This document shows positions 1 to 8,107 of a stretch of DNA of 44,661 bases, piece after piece. The stretch is taken from the NCBI GenBank assembly GCA_017504465.1, contig JAFVRE010000027.1, positions 1 to 44,661 on the forward strand, given 5' to 3'. The position numbers were made by a program, and so were the translations under genes. The stretch's first letter is position 1, and every line of letters begins with the position of its first letter. The notes under the pieces were generated by a model. That model did not search any database. It had not been told where the DNA came from and saw only the letters and a list, made by a program, of their open reading frames with translations. This DNA comes from Clostridia bacterium. Lineage in GTDB: Bacteria; Bacillota; Clostridia; Christensenellales; Borkfalkiaceae.

Positions 1-6
1 GAAATT

Positions 7-870
7 ATGAAAGCAAGAAAAAATTTACTTTGCGCGGCTTTGGCAATTTTTTTGGCGTTCCCTATCTACGCCTGCAACGACAATTCCACGCTCGCGCCTT
101 CACTCCCCGACGGAGAGCAAAGCTCGCCTTTGCCCGAAGAAACACCCGAACAATCCCCCGAGCAAACTCCCCCTGAAAATAACGAGTCAACGCAAACGCC
201 TGCGCCTGAAGAAACACCCCAACCGCAAGCGCCGAAAACACAGAAATACATACGTTGTGTTGCAAATAACGTAAATCTAAGGGCGGGGGCAGGTACGAGT
301 TATACCGTCTTAGGACAAGCGGAGAAGGGTACCATGTACGCGGTGATTGAACAAAGCGGGAACTGGTATAAGGTGAAATATAAAAATAAAACCGCTTATT
401 TGTACAACGAATACGCCACTATGTTTTCCATTAAAAAAAGTGAAAACGACAAAGTGGAAAAGGTAATCAACGAGGCTTATAGTTTAATCGGAGTCCCCTA
501 CGTTTATGGTGCAGTACGCTTACACGACGGCAAAGGGAATTTCTTGAAAGGATTTTCCGTAAACAAATTCGATTGTTCGTCGCTCGTACAATTCTCATTT
601 TATGAAGGTGCAAAGGTATTATTAGACGTAACGACGAGAACGCAAGTCGTTCAAGGCAAATACGTGCCCAAGAGCCAGCTTAGCCGTGGGGATTGCATCT
701 ATTTTACCAACGAAACCCGACAGTATAAAACGGGTATAGAACGCGTTGGGCACGTCGCTATTTATCTTGGCGACGACTACATTCTGCACACGGCTTCCGA
801 CTATGCAAGAATTGAAAAAATGACCGCTTCTCGTTGGAAATACTACATTGAGACAAGACGTTTTATATAA
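7..870 (+). CDS. SH3b - NlpC/P60 cell-wall hydrolase, probable lipoprotein
   Basis: This is a secreted peptidoglycan endopeptidase of 287 residues. The N-terminus is basic then hydrophobic and ends at Cys23 in an IYAC lipobox-like motif, so the protein is probably lipid-anchored. Residues 30-78 are a Pro/Glu/Thr-rich spacer. Residues 82-140 form a bacterial SH3 domain (NVNLRAGAGTSY motif) of the kind that binds wall peptides. The C-terminal NlpC/P60 domain (about 148-287) has the expected Cys-His-His set: Cys190 in FDCSSLVQ, His249 in GHVAIYLG and His261 in LHTAS. NlpC/P60 enzymes usually cut D-Glu-diaminopimelate bonds. The gene converges on ppdK. Only six bases precede the ATG, so its promoter and ribosome binding site are outside the window. 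The family call is firm; the lipoprotein call is likely. Confidence 0.88.
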   Translation: MKARKNLLCAALAIFLAFPIYACNDNSTLAPSLPDGEQSSPLPEETPEQSPEQTPPENNESTQTPAPEETPQPQAPKTQKYIRCVANNVNLRAGAGTSYTVLGQAEKGTMYAVIEQSGNWYKVKYKNKTAYLYNEYATMFSIKKSENDKVEKVINEAYSLIGVPYVYGAVRLHDGKGNFLKGFSVNKFDCSSLVQFSFYEGAKVLLDVTTRTQVVQGKYVPKSQLSRGDCIYFTNETRQYKTGIERVGHVAIYLGDDYILHTASDYARIEKMTASRWKYYIETRRFI

Positions 871-928
871 TTTCCAAACGTAAAATCCCCCTGATTTATA
901 TAAACACAGCCTAAAAGTTGAAGAAAAC

Positions 929-959
929 TCGAGCCTGTATCTTTTTGATACAGGCTCGA
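929..959 (-). terminator. Rho-independent terminator of ppdK
   Basis: A perfect 13-bp inverted repeat (929-941 with 947-959) has a 5-nt loop. On the minus strand it is followed by TTTTCTT, and it lies 40 bp past the ppdK stop. There is no T-run on the plus side, so it mainly serves ppdK. Confidence 0.85.
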
Positions 960-1000
960 AAACACAATACGTGATGTTTTTATTGAGTTTACCCCAAGAC

Positions 1001-3646
1001 TTAGTTTCTGGGATTCTTGATATTAGCTTGTGCAGCGGAAAGTCTTGCAATGGGAACGCGGTAAGGCGAGCAGGATACGTAAGACAAACCGATCTTGTGG
1101 CAAAATTCGATGGAAGAAGGATCGCCGCCGTGTTCGCCGCAGATACCGAAATGCATTTCGGGACGAGCCGCTTTACCAAACGTTACAGCCATATTCATAA
1201 GCTTGCCTACACCCGTCGTGTCAAGTCTTGCAAAAGGATCAAATTCGTAAATCTTGTTTGTGTAGTATGCAGGTAAGAACTTACCTGCGTCGTCACGGGA
1301 GAAGCCAAACGTCATTTGCGTAAGGTCGTTCGTACCGAAACAGAAGAAGTCTGCTTCTTTTGCGATTTCGTCAGCCGTCAAGCAAGCTCTGGGGATTTCG
1401 ATCATCGTACCAACTTCGTATTTAAGTTCAACACCTGCTGCCGCGATAACTTCGTCAGCCGTCTTCACAACGATATCTTTAACGAACTTCAATTCTTTCG
1501 TTTCACCCGTCAAAGGAATCATGATTTCGGGAACGATTGCCCAGTCGGGATGATTCTTCTTCACGTTGATAGCCGCTTTAATAACTGCCTTCGTTTGCAT
1601 AACTGCAATTTCAGGATAGGTTACAGTCAAACGGCAACCACGGTGGCCCATCATGGGGTTGAATTCGTGGAGAGACATGATAATGTCTTTAATTTGACCA
1701 ACCGTCTTGCCTTGTGCGTCAGCCAAAGCCTTGATGTCTTCTTCAGAGGTGGGAACAAATTCGTGAAGAGGGGGATCGAGGAAACGAATGGTTACGGGAT
1801 AACCGCCAAGCGCTTCAAACAAACCTTCGAAGTCTGCTTGTTGCATGGGCTCGATCTTAGCAAGAGCCGCTTCCCTTTCTTCAACGGTGTCCGAACAAAT
1901 CATTTCGCGGAATGCGCCGATTCTTGCAGGATCGAAGAACATGTGTTCCGTACGGCAAAGACCGATACCTTGTGCGCCGAATGCCGCTGCTTGTTTAGCG
2001 TCTTCGGGAGTATCAGCGTTGGTTCTTACGCCCATTGCCTTATATTTGTCTGCAAGTTCCATAATGCGTCCGAAGTAACCGGAGTTAGGATCAGCAGGAA
2101 CGGTTGCGATAAGCGTGTCGTAAATCTTACCGGTGGAACCGTCAAGGGAAAGCACGTCTCCTTCGCGGAAGATCTTGCCTGCAAGCTCAAACCACTTTTC
2201 TTCTTCGTGCATCTTGATGTCGCCGCAACCGGATACACAGCAAGTACCCATACCACGAGCAACTACGGCTGCGTGAGAAGTTTGACCGCCACGAACGGTA
2301 AGAATACCTTGTGCGTACTTCATACCTTCAATATCTTCAGGGGACGTTTCCAAACGAACAAGGATAACGTTTTCGCCCTTCTTACCTTCTACAACTGCGT
2401 CTTCAGCCGTGAATACGATCTTACCCGCAGCAGCGCCGGGAGATGCCGCAATACCGGTACCAACAACGTTGTTCTTGTCAGCGTTCTTGAGCGCTTTCAC
2501 GTCGAATTGAGGGTGAAGAAGCATATCAAGACTCTTTGCATCGATTTGCATAAGAGCTTCTTGTTCAGTGATCATGCCTTCATCGATAAGGTCGCAAGCG
2601 ATCTTGATAGCCGCTGCTGCCGTTCTCTTACCGTTACGGGTTTGAAGCATGTAAAGCTTTCTGTCTTGAATGGTGAATTCCATATCTTGCATATCACGGT
2701 AGTGATTTTCAAGAGTTTTGCAAACTTCAAGGAATTGCGCGTAAACTTCGGGGAATACTTCCTTCATTTCAGCGATAGGCGTAGGCGTACGAACACCTGC
2801 AACAACGTCTTCGCCTTGTGCGTTGGTAAGGAATTCGCCCATAAGTCCCTTTTCACCAGTTGCGGGATTACGCGTGAACGCAACACCCGTACCCGACGTT
2901 TCGCCCATGTTACCGAACGCCATCATTTGTACGTTTACCGCAGTACCCCAGCTGTAAGGGATATCGTGGTCCATACGGTAGATGTTTGCACGGGGGTTGT
3001 CCCAAGAACGGAACACCGCTTTAACTGCTTCAAAGAGCTGTTCTTTGGGATCGGAAGGGAAATCCTTGCCGAGTTGGTTCTTATATTCCGCCTTGAATTG
3101 ATTAGCAAGTTCTTTAAGGTCGTCAGCAGTCAAATCAACGTCTTGCGTAACGCCCTTCTTTTCTTTCATTTCGTCAATGAGCTTTTCAAAATATTTCTTA
3201 CCTACTTCCATTACAACGTCCGAGAACATTTGAATGAAACGACGGTAGCAGTCCCAAGCCCAACGAGGGTTGCCCGACTTTGCAGCCAAAGTGTTAACAA
3301 CTTCTTCGTTCAAACCAAGGTTCAAAATGGTGTCCATCATACCGGGCATGGAAGCTCTTGCGCCCGAACGTACGGAAACAAGCAAAGGATTTTCCTTGTC
3401 GCCGAATTTCATTCCAGCAAGATCTTCAAGCTTGTCAATGTATTCCATGATTTCAGCTTGAATGTCAGCATTGATTTGCTTGCCGTCTTCATATTACTGC
3501 GTACAAGCTTCCGTCGAAATGGTGAAACCGTGGGGAACGGGAAGACCGATGTTGGTCATTTCCGCAAGGTTTGCGCCCTTACCGCCGAGAATCTCTCTCA
3601 TTTTTGCATTACCTTCTTTAAAGAGGTAGCAATACTTTTTAGCCAT
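1001..3646 (-). pseudogene. ppdK: Pyruvate, phosphate dikinase with an in-frame TAA at codon 51
   Basis: PPDK interconverts pyruvate + ATP + Pi with PEP + AMP + PPi and works with PPi-dependent PFK in anaerobic glycolysis. The reading frame starts at ATG 3646, behind an ideal GGAGG ribosome binding site (3656-3660), and would give the normal length of 881 residues. It has K23 in [10 protein letters not shown], the phosphohistidine His458 in GGQTSHAAVV and catalytic Cys836 in GICGEHGG. Codon 51 is TAA (bases 3496-3494), where a Tyr codon would be expected (ACTQ-stop-YEDG). A single C-to-A change from TAC explains it. The rest of the frame is intact. Restarting at ATG 3448 would give 815 residues, but without the glycine-rich ATP-grasp start and with no good ribosome binding site. 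It is either a point-nonsense pseudogene or a sequencing/assembly error. Confidence 0.9.
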
Positions 3647-3808
3647 ATTTTATTTCCTCCAAAATTTAAGAATATTAACCGATTTGTTCCAACTGCACAA
3701 AAAAGCGTTTTTCGTTTCCCTTCTTCTCAAGGTTTTTAAACTGCAAAAAAACTTACCGTGAAGAATATTTCCCGCACGATAAACAACTTTTTGGTTTAGT
3801 TATTCTAT

Positions 3809-3837
3809 ATTGTAATACAAATGCAAAAAAATATCAA
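3809..3837 (-). promoter_or_regulatory. ppdK promoter with long leader
   Basis: The -35 is TTGATA (3837-3832), the spacer is 17 bp and the -10 is TACAAT (3814-3809). It implies a leader of about 155 nt (3647-3802) before ppdK. I see no known riboswitch in that leader. The 335-bp stretch 3647-3981 therefore holds leader, promoter and the hairpin at 3920, with no gene. Confidence 0.6.
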
Positions 3838-3919
3838 GTCTTTATAGGGGCGTTTTTAAAAATTTTCCGCAAAAATATCAAAAAATTATTTTTTTTCTTT
3901 TGTGAAAAAATAACACAAA

Positions 3920-3942
3920 CGGCGACGAAAAACCCGTCGCCG
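3920..3942 (-). terminator. Terminator hairpin downstream of the LRR remnant
   Basis: The 8-bp GC-rich stem CGGCGACG (3920-3927) pairs with CGTCGCCG (3935-3942). T-rich sequence lies on both sides, with the better run on the plus side. It sits 40 bp past the remnant's stop codon. Confidence 0.6.
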
Positions 3943-3981
3943 CTATTTTTAGTTTTTAATCGCGAACCAATTTATCCTCGC

Positions 3982-4252
3982 TTATGCTTGAGGAGCTACG
4001 TAAGCGGAGTTGAAGATAACTCTCGCCTTGATGGCTGCAGCATCGTTCTTTTCGCCTTCTTTTTCCCCATCATCGATCAACATGAAATCATCCCAATCTT
4101 TTTCAGTACCGGGATAGTGGATGTTAACGGTAGAAGCCGCAGTACACTTGTAGAAGATATATCCGCCGAGAGTATTTAAGTTCTTGCCGAAGTAAATGTT
4201 CTTCAACGCATTACACTTATAGAAGAATTGAACGCCGAAATCTTTTCTTCAT
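3982..4252 (-). pseudogene. Internally deleted leucine-rich-repeat (BspA-type) surface protein remnant
   Basis: The 3' part (3982 to about 4240) reads as the end of a BspA/LRR_5 protein. FFYKCNALKNIYFGKNL and GGYIFYKCTAASTVNIHYPG are the repeat pattern, followed by a short acidic tail and TAA. It has no proper start; the frame is closed by TGA just upstream. Directly before it lies a textbook gene start in another frame: AAGGAG (4264-4259), a 6-nt spacer, then ATG AAG AAA AGA (4252), the usual beginning of a signal peptide. That frame ends after 11 codons. The natural reading is one exported LRR protein that lost everything between its fourth codon and its last two repeats, with a frame change at the joint. 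A collapsed repeat in the assembly would look the same. Confidence 0.72.
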
Positions 4253-4297
4253 TTTGTTCTCCTTTTTGGGAAAAATATACGGTTTGAGACTGTATTT

Positions 4298-4327
4298 TTG
4301 ACTATTGCAACACAAATCCTGTTTAAT
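4298..4327 (+). promoter_or_regulatory. Promoter of the XRE regulator
   Basis: TTGACT (4298-4303), 18 bp, TTTAAT (4322-4327). Transcription would begin near 4334, which helps decide the start of the following gene. Confidence 0.55.
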
Positions 4328-4349
4328 GTCAAGTATGGAAAGGGAAAAT

Positions 4350-4565
4350 TTGAGAAAATTTAAAACTCTTGCAAACAACTTAAAGGAATTGCGGAAATTG
4401 TATTCTTACACACAAAAAGAAGTGGCGGAAAAACTTGGCGTTGCCTATCAATCCTACCAAGCTTATGAAATCGGCGTTGCCGTACCTACCCTTCAAAATT
4501 TCATTAAGCTTGCGGAAATTTACGACGTTTTCCTTGATTATTTAATCGAAAAAAAAGATTTATAA
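4350..4565 (+). CDS. Small XRE-family helix-turn-helix regulator
   Basis: This is a 71-residue single-domain Cro/C1-type DNA-binding protein. The fold is visible as LKELRKLYSYTQKEVAEKL (helices 1-2), GVAYQSYQAYEIG (recognition helix) and PTLQNFIKLAEIYDVFLDYL (helices 4-5). I chose the TTG at 4350 because AAAGGG (4339-4344) precedes it at a good distance. The in-frame ATGs at 4326 and 4335 have no ribosome binding site and fall in or next to the predicted -10 and transcript start; ATG 4335 would be leaderless. There is no sensor or dimerisation domain. It diverges from the LRR remnant, so it may once have regulated that gene; this is inference from position only. Confidence 0.75.
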   Translation: MRKFKTLANNLKELRKLYSYTQKEVAEKLGVAYQSYQAYEIGVAVPTLQNFIKLAEIYDVFLDYLIEKKDL

Positions 4566-4571
4566 AAACAT

Positions 4572-4599
4572 AAAAAACGGCGAGAGTTCGCCGTTTTTT
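4572..4599. terminator. Bidirectional terminator between XRE regulator and degV
   Basis: Stem CGGCGA/TCGCCG (4578-4583 with 4588-4593) has a GAGT loop and is flanked by A6 and T6. It terminates both convergent genes. Confidence 0.88.
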
Positions 4600-4623
4600 G
4601 CTTTGTTTTTACTGCGATTTTTC

Positions 4624-5487
4624 TTATTTTTCTTTTGCGTGGAAAACAAGACCAATCGTGCCCGGGCCGCAATGGGAACCGATAACGGGACCAACGGGTT
4701 GCAATTCAACGTCGATATCGCCAAATTTTTCCTTGAGGCTGGCAACGAAATTGTTTGCAGCTTCTTCACAGTCCGCGTGCATAACGATCATCTTGTATTT
4801 GTCGAGCTCCGTACCCTTTTGGGAAACGTAATCCATTAACGTGGAAAGCGCTTTTTTGAAGCCTTTTGCTTTCGTGATATTGATAATTTTACCTTGTTCG
4901 TTGAAGTATAAAATAGGTTTGATGCCAAGCATATTCCCAACAACCTTCGATACGCCGGAAACTCTGCCGCCACGGTATAAATACGTGAGGTCATCTACGA
5001 CGAAATAGGTTGCTACGTGCGGGATAAGCTCGTCTAAATAAGCGTCCATCTCGTCCATGGTAGCCCCGTCCTTATATTTGAGAGCTGCGTAATAGGTAAC
5101 CAATCCGCTGCCCATAGAAATAAGCTTACTGTCCTTAAAGCGAATTTCGCGTTCGGGATATTTTTCCTTAAGCTGCGCGATTACGTTCTTCATTGCGTTG
5201 AACGTGCCGCTCATTTCATGCGAGAAGGTTACGTAATAAATGTCTTCACCGCGGGCAAGTACGGGTTCAAAATACTCGGTATAAGCATACTCGTTAAGAG
5301 CTGCCGTCTTGGGTACTGCCCCTGCGCGCATTTTTTCAAAAAATTCTTTAAAATCCGTTCTTTCGCCCATGTCGTAGAAGTATTCGTCGTCTCCGACGAT
5401 ATAAGGCATCCTGATTACGTTTAAGCCAAGCTCCTTAACGCGAGTGTACCACAACTCGCAATTTGAATCACAAAATAATTGATACAT
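4624..5487 (-). CDS. DegV-family fatty-acid-binding protein
   Basis: This 287-residue DegV/FakB-type protein matches the family length of 280-290. FakB proteins hold a fatty acid and present it to the kinase FakA for use in phospholipid synthesis. Seen here: the N-terminal CDSN motif (canonically DST), the middle segment VTFSHEMSGTFNA, KDSKLISMGSG, the loop LTYLYRGGRVSG and the C-terminal VGPVIGSHCGPGTIG, all in the usual order. ATG 5487 has AAGGAG just upstream. No FakA is in the window. A phospholipid acyltransferase-like gene diverges from it across the next intergenic region, which is compatible with a lipid role but does not prove one. Confidence 0.9.
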   Translation of the reverse strand: MYQLFCDSNCELWYTRVKELGLNVIRMPYIVGDDEYFYDMGERTDFKEFFEKMRAGAVPKTAALNEYAYTEYFEPVLARGEDIYYVTFSHEMSGTFNAMKNVIAQLKEKYPEREIRFKDSKLISMGSGLVTYYAALKYKDGATMDEMDAYLDELIPHVATYFVVDDLTYLYRGGRVSGVSKVVGNMLGIKPILYFNEQGKIINITKAKGFKKALSTLMDYVSQKGTELDKYKMIVMHADCEEAANNFVASLKEKFGDIDVELQPVGPVIGSHCGPGTIGLVFHAKEK

Positions 5488-5504
5488 TTTTTTCTCCTTA
5501 GTAA

Positions 5505-5564
5505 CAAAGCAACTGTCCGTTGCTTTGGCGGGGCATAAACGCAGTTCGTTTACCCCTATCGCTT
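5505..5564 (-). promoter_or_regulatory. Structured 5' leader of degV: two consecutive hairpins
   Basis: A perfect 9-bp stem (5505-5513 with 5519-5527) ends 5 bp upstream of the ribosome binding site. Directly before it in the transcript is a second, imperfect stem (about 5528-5538 with 5545-5555, GGGG...TAAACG pairing with CGTTTA...CCCC). It matches no riboswitch class I know. Confidence 0.45.
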
Positions 5565-5573
5565 TGTAATATC

Positions 5574-5602
5574 ATTTTATCAAAAATTAATAATTTTGAC
5601 AA
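5574..5602 (-). promoter_or_regulatory. degV promoter
   Basis: TTGTCA (5602-5597), 17 bp, TAAAAT (5579-5574). It gives a leader of about 80 nt. The rest of the 303-bp gap 5488-5790 holds the opposite promoter and no gene. Confidence 0.65.
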
Positions 5603-5703
5603 GCATTTTAACAATTCTTTTTGAAAATTTCACATTTAGGCGCTTAAAACGCCCTAAATTGTACGTGTGAAGAGTATTTTCGTTGCTGAATACCCCTTTA
5701 TTA

Positions 5704-5733
5704 TTGACATTTTTGTTCCCGTTATGTTATACT
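5704..5733 (+). promoter_or_regulatory. Promoter of the PlsC-like gene
   Basis: TTGACA (5704-5709), 18 bp, TATACT (5728-5733). GAGGA ribosome binding site lies just before ATG 5791. Confidence 0.72.
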
Positions 5734-5790
5734 ATATATGGTGTGCGATTAACCTAACGCATAGTATTATATTATTTTTATGAGGACAAA

Positions 5791-6507
5791 ATGCCCAAAA
5801 ACTGGAAATTACCTAAAAGAAAACAACCCGTTTGGAGAGTTGTAAGAAAAATCATCAAGCCCTTTGTTAAAGTCAAATCGGTAGAATTTGAAGGCGAACG
5901 CTTTCCTGATACCTGTATCATCGTAAGCAACCATAATAACAAAAAAGGCCCTGTGGTGTACGAAATAAATTTGCCCGTTCATCACGTAACTTGGGGCGCG
6001 TATCCTATGCTTGGCAGCTATAAAGATAGATTTTTATATCTTCGGGACGTGTTCTACATGCAAAAGAATAACGTTAAAAAGTTTAAGGCGACTTTGCGCG
6101 CAGGTTTCGAGGCTATTTTCTCTATCTATTTTTATAAAGGCATTAAGGTTCTTCCCACCTATCCCGACGGAAGATTCCTTAAAACTATTCGCTACAGTAT
6201 GCAGGTTTTAGAGTCCGGCGCGGCTATTTCTCTGTATCCTGAAGATTCGTCCGAAGGATATTTTGATGAAATGACGCATTTCCATTCGGGATTCGTTATG
6301 CTTTCGACGACGTACTATAAAAAGACGGGCGTAGATCTTCCCGTTTTCCCTATGTATTACGGAAGAAAGAAAAACAAAATCGTGGTTGGTAATCCACTTT
6401 ACGTGCAAGATTTGTTACGCCAAGGCTTAAATCGCGACGGAGTTGCCGAAAGATTAAAAGAAGAAGTGAATAGATTATATTTTGAACATTTTAAAGAATG
6501 TTTCTAA
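5791..6507 (+). CDS. PlsC-like lysophospholipid acyltransferase with altered motif I
   Basis: A 238-residue member of the LPLAT superfamily, whose members transfer acyl chains to glycerol-3-phosphate derivatives at the membrane. Motif I reads SNHNNKKGP: His48 is present, but the Asp expected five residues later (HX4D) is Gly53. The block LYPEDSSEGY near residue 150 matches motif III (FPEGTRS-like), and VDLPVFPMYYG matches motif IV. There is no transmembrane segment, but the N-terminus is very basic, which could bind membranes. The loss of the Asp means either a diverged activity or a family with its own geometry. It is a single-gene unit with its own promoter. Confidence 0.75.
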   Translation: MPKNWKLPKRKQPVWRVVRKIIKPFVKVKSVEFEGERFPDTCIIVSNHNNKKGPVVYEINLPVHHVTWGAYPMLGSYKDRFLYLRDVFYMQKNNVKKFKATLRAGFEAIFSIYFYKGIKVLPTYPDGRFLKTIRYSMQVLESGAAISLYPEDSSEGYFDEMTHFHSGFVMLSTTYYKKTGVDLPVFPMYYGRKKNKIVVGNPLYVQDLLRQGLNRDGVAERLKEEVNRLYFEHFKECF

Positions 6508-6546
6508 ATAAAATTAAACGCATTATAAAATAAAATAAAATATATA

Positions 6547-6575
6547 TTGACAAAATCGTAAGATTATGATATATT
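6547..6575 (+). promoter_or_regulatory. nfeD-slipin promoter
   Basis: TTGACA (6547-6552), 17 bp, TATATT (6570-6575). The transcript start would lie just before the palindrome at 6584. Confidence 0.75.
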
Positions 6576-6583
6576 ATAGCCAT

Positions 6584-6599
6584 AATTTTCGCGAAAATT
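6584..6599. promoter_or_regulatory. 16-bp perfect palindrome at the nfeD transcript start
   Basis: AATTTTCGCGAAAATT is a perfect palindrome about 8-23 bp past the -10 box and 23 bp before the nfeD ATG. Its position suits a repressor operator. It has no loop, so it makes a poor RNA hairpin. Confidence 0.4.
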
Positions 6600-6622
6600 G
6601 TCGCATTTTAAAGGAGAAAGAA

Positions 6623-7057
6623 ATGTTAGCAATGTGGATTTGGTTCGGCGTAGCAATTACGTTGCTCGTAATTGAATGTTGCACCGTCGATCTTGTCGCC
6701 GCGTGGTTTGCTGTTTCCGCTTTAGTGATGGGAGTAATTACGGGCGCCGCGCCTACTCTTAGCGTCGGATGGCAAATTACGATTTTTATCTTACTTTCCA
6801 TCGCGTTGCTGTTTGCCACTCGTCCGTTGGTCAAAAAAATATTACTGAGAAAAAAGAACGGCGAAACAAATTTAGAGCTCGTGATTGGACATAGGGCCCT
6901 CGTTGTAGAAGAAATCAACGACTTCGAACAAGGCGCCGTGCGTATCAACGGTTTGGTTTGGACTGCGCGTTCGGAGGACGGAAGCGTAATTGAGAAAGAC
7001 GCTTTTGTAATCGTAAAAGAAATTCGCGGCAATAAAGTTATTGTAAATAAAGAATAA
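6623..7057 (+). CDS. NfeD-like membrane protein (OB-fold)
   Basis: A 144-residue NfeD-family protein that partners with the downstream slipin. It begins with hydrophobic segments (roughly residues 3-20, 22-40 and 48-66), and its C-terminal part (about 80-144) is the family's OB-fold beta domain, seen as GHRALVVEEIN...GAVRINGLVWTARS and a KVIVNK end. ATG 6623 has AAAGGAG eight bases upstream. Short NfeD proteins paired with SPFH proteins are thought to organise membrane microdomains. Twelve bases separate it from the next gene, so the two are cotranscribed. Confidence 0.88.
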   Translation: MLAMWIWFGVAITLLVIECCTVDLVAAWFAVSALVMGVITGAAPTLSVGWQITIFILLSIALLFATRPLVKKILLRKKNGETNLELVIGHRALVVEEINDFEQGAVRINGLVWTARSEDGSVIEKDAFVIVKEIRGNKVIVNKE

Positions 7058-7069
7058 AGGAGAAATTAT

Positions 7070-7990
7070 ATGGAACCTTGGGCTATCGCACTTATTATTT
7101 TCTTATTCATCGTTGTAATGTTGATTATCAGCGGTGTAAAAGTAGTACCTCAATCGAAAGCGTACGTTATCGAACGCTTGGGCGCGTACCGTGAAACTTG
7201 GCAAACAGGTTTACATTTCCGTATACCTATCTTGGAACGTATTGCAAAAATCGTTTCCTTGAAAGAACAAGTTGTTGATTTTGCACCTCAACCCGTAATC
7301 ACAAAGGACAACGTAACCATGCAAATTGATACCGTTGTATTTTATCAAATTACGGACGCAAAGCTCTATGCATACGGCGTAGAATCCCCTATTATGGCAA
7401 TTGAAAATTTAACGGCTACTACTCTTCGTAATATCATTGGTGAAATGGAACTCGACAATACGCTTACGTCGCGCGATACCATCAATGCAAAAATCCGTTC
7501 CATTTTGGACGATGCTACAGATCCTTGGGGGATTAAAATTAACCGTGTTGAATTGAAAAATATCAAGCCCCCTTCGGAAATCCAAGACGCCATGGAAAAA
7601 CAAATGAAAGCAGAGCGCCAACGCCGTGAAGCTATTTTGCGCGCAGAAGGTGAAAAAGCAAGCAGTATTTTGGTTGCGGAAGGTAAAAAGGAAAGTCAAA
7701 TCTTGGAAGCGGAAGCGGAAAAACAATCGGCTATTTTGAAAGCGGAAGCGGAAAAGCAAGCAGCTATCTTGAAAGCGGAAGCGGAAAGACAAGCAATTTT
7801 GGCTATCAATAGCGCGCACGCGGAATCCATTCGTTTGATTAACGAGGCGAACCCCAACGAAGGATACTTAACGATTAAGAAATTAGAAGCTCTTGAAAAA
7901 ATGTCCGACGGTCAAGCGACGAAAATTGTTATTCCCAGCGAATTGCAAGGTTTGGTTGGCTTGGTAAACACCATAAAAGAAGCGAAATAA
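7070..7990 (+). CDS. Slipin/stomatin-like SPFH protein (QmcA type)
   Basis: A 306-residue SPFH-domain membrane scaffold protein. Residues 4-22 are a membrane anchor. The SPFH domain (about 24-180) has the typical VPQSKAYVIERLGAYRETWQTG start and the MELDNTLTSRD and NRVELKNI segments. It is followed by a charged coiled coil with three near-identical units of ILKAEAEKQAA type (about residues 218-247), also visible as a DNA repeat. The C-terminus GQATKIVIPSELQGL is conserved in slipins. These proteins oligomerise at the inner face of the membrane. AAGGAG precedes ATG 7070. Together with nfeD this is the classical two-gene unit. Confidence 0.93.
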   Translation: MEPWAIALIIFLFIVVMLIISGVKVVPQSKAYVIERLGAYRETWQTGLHFRIPILERIAKIVSLKEQVVDFAPQPVITKDNVTMQIDTVVFYQITDAKLYAYGVESPIMAIENLTATTLRNIIGEMELDNTLTSRDTINAKIRSILDDATDPWGIKINRVELKNIKPPSEIQDAMEKQMKAERQRREAILRAEGEKASSILVAEGKKESQILEAEAEKQSAILKAEAEKQAAILKAEAERQAILAINSAHAESIRLINEANPNEGYLTIKKLEALEKMSDGQATKIVIPSELQGLVGLVNTIKEAK

Positions 7991-8042
7991 CAGCCTTTTC
8001 TTCTGATTTTAGCTAAAATTAAATGGAATATTTCTGTATAAT

Positions 8043-8079
8043 AAAAAGATGTTTTGCCAAACACAAAACATCTTTTTTT
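8043..8079 (+). terminator. Terminator after the slipin gene
   Basis: A 14-bp stem (8043-8056 with 8064-8077) has a 7-nt loop and ends in a T7 run. It closes the nfeD-slipin operon and faces trkH. Confidence 0.88.
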
Positions 8080-8107
8080 ATTGCATCATTACTAAGCTTT
8101 CTCTTCT

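Noticed and set aside
3494..3496. Stop-codon recoding (selenocysteine or pyrrolysine) in ppdK
   Set aside because: The codon is TAA, not TGA or TAG. No recoding element is seen, and TAA ends many other genes in the window.
1316..3739. 807-codon open frame on the plus strand opposite ppdK
   Set aside because: It is a shadow of the ppdK codon pattern: rich in Phe, His, Arg and Cys, with no domain and no ribosome binding site. ppdK on the other strand matches a known enzyme throughout.
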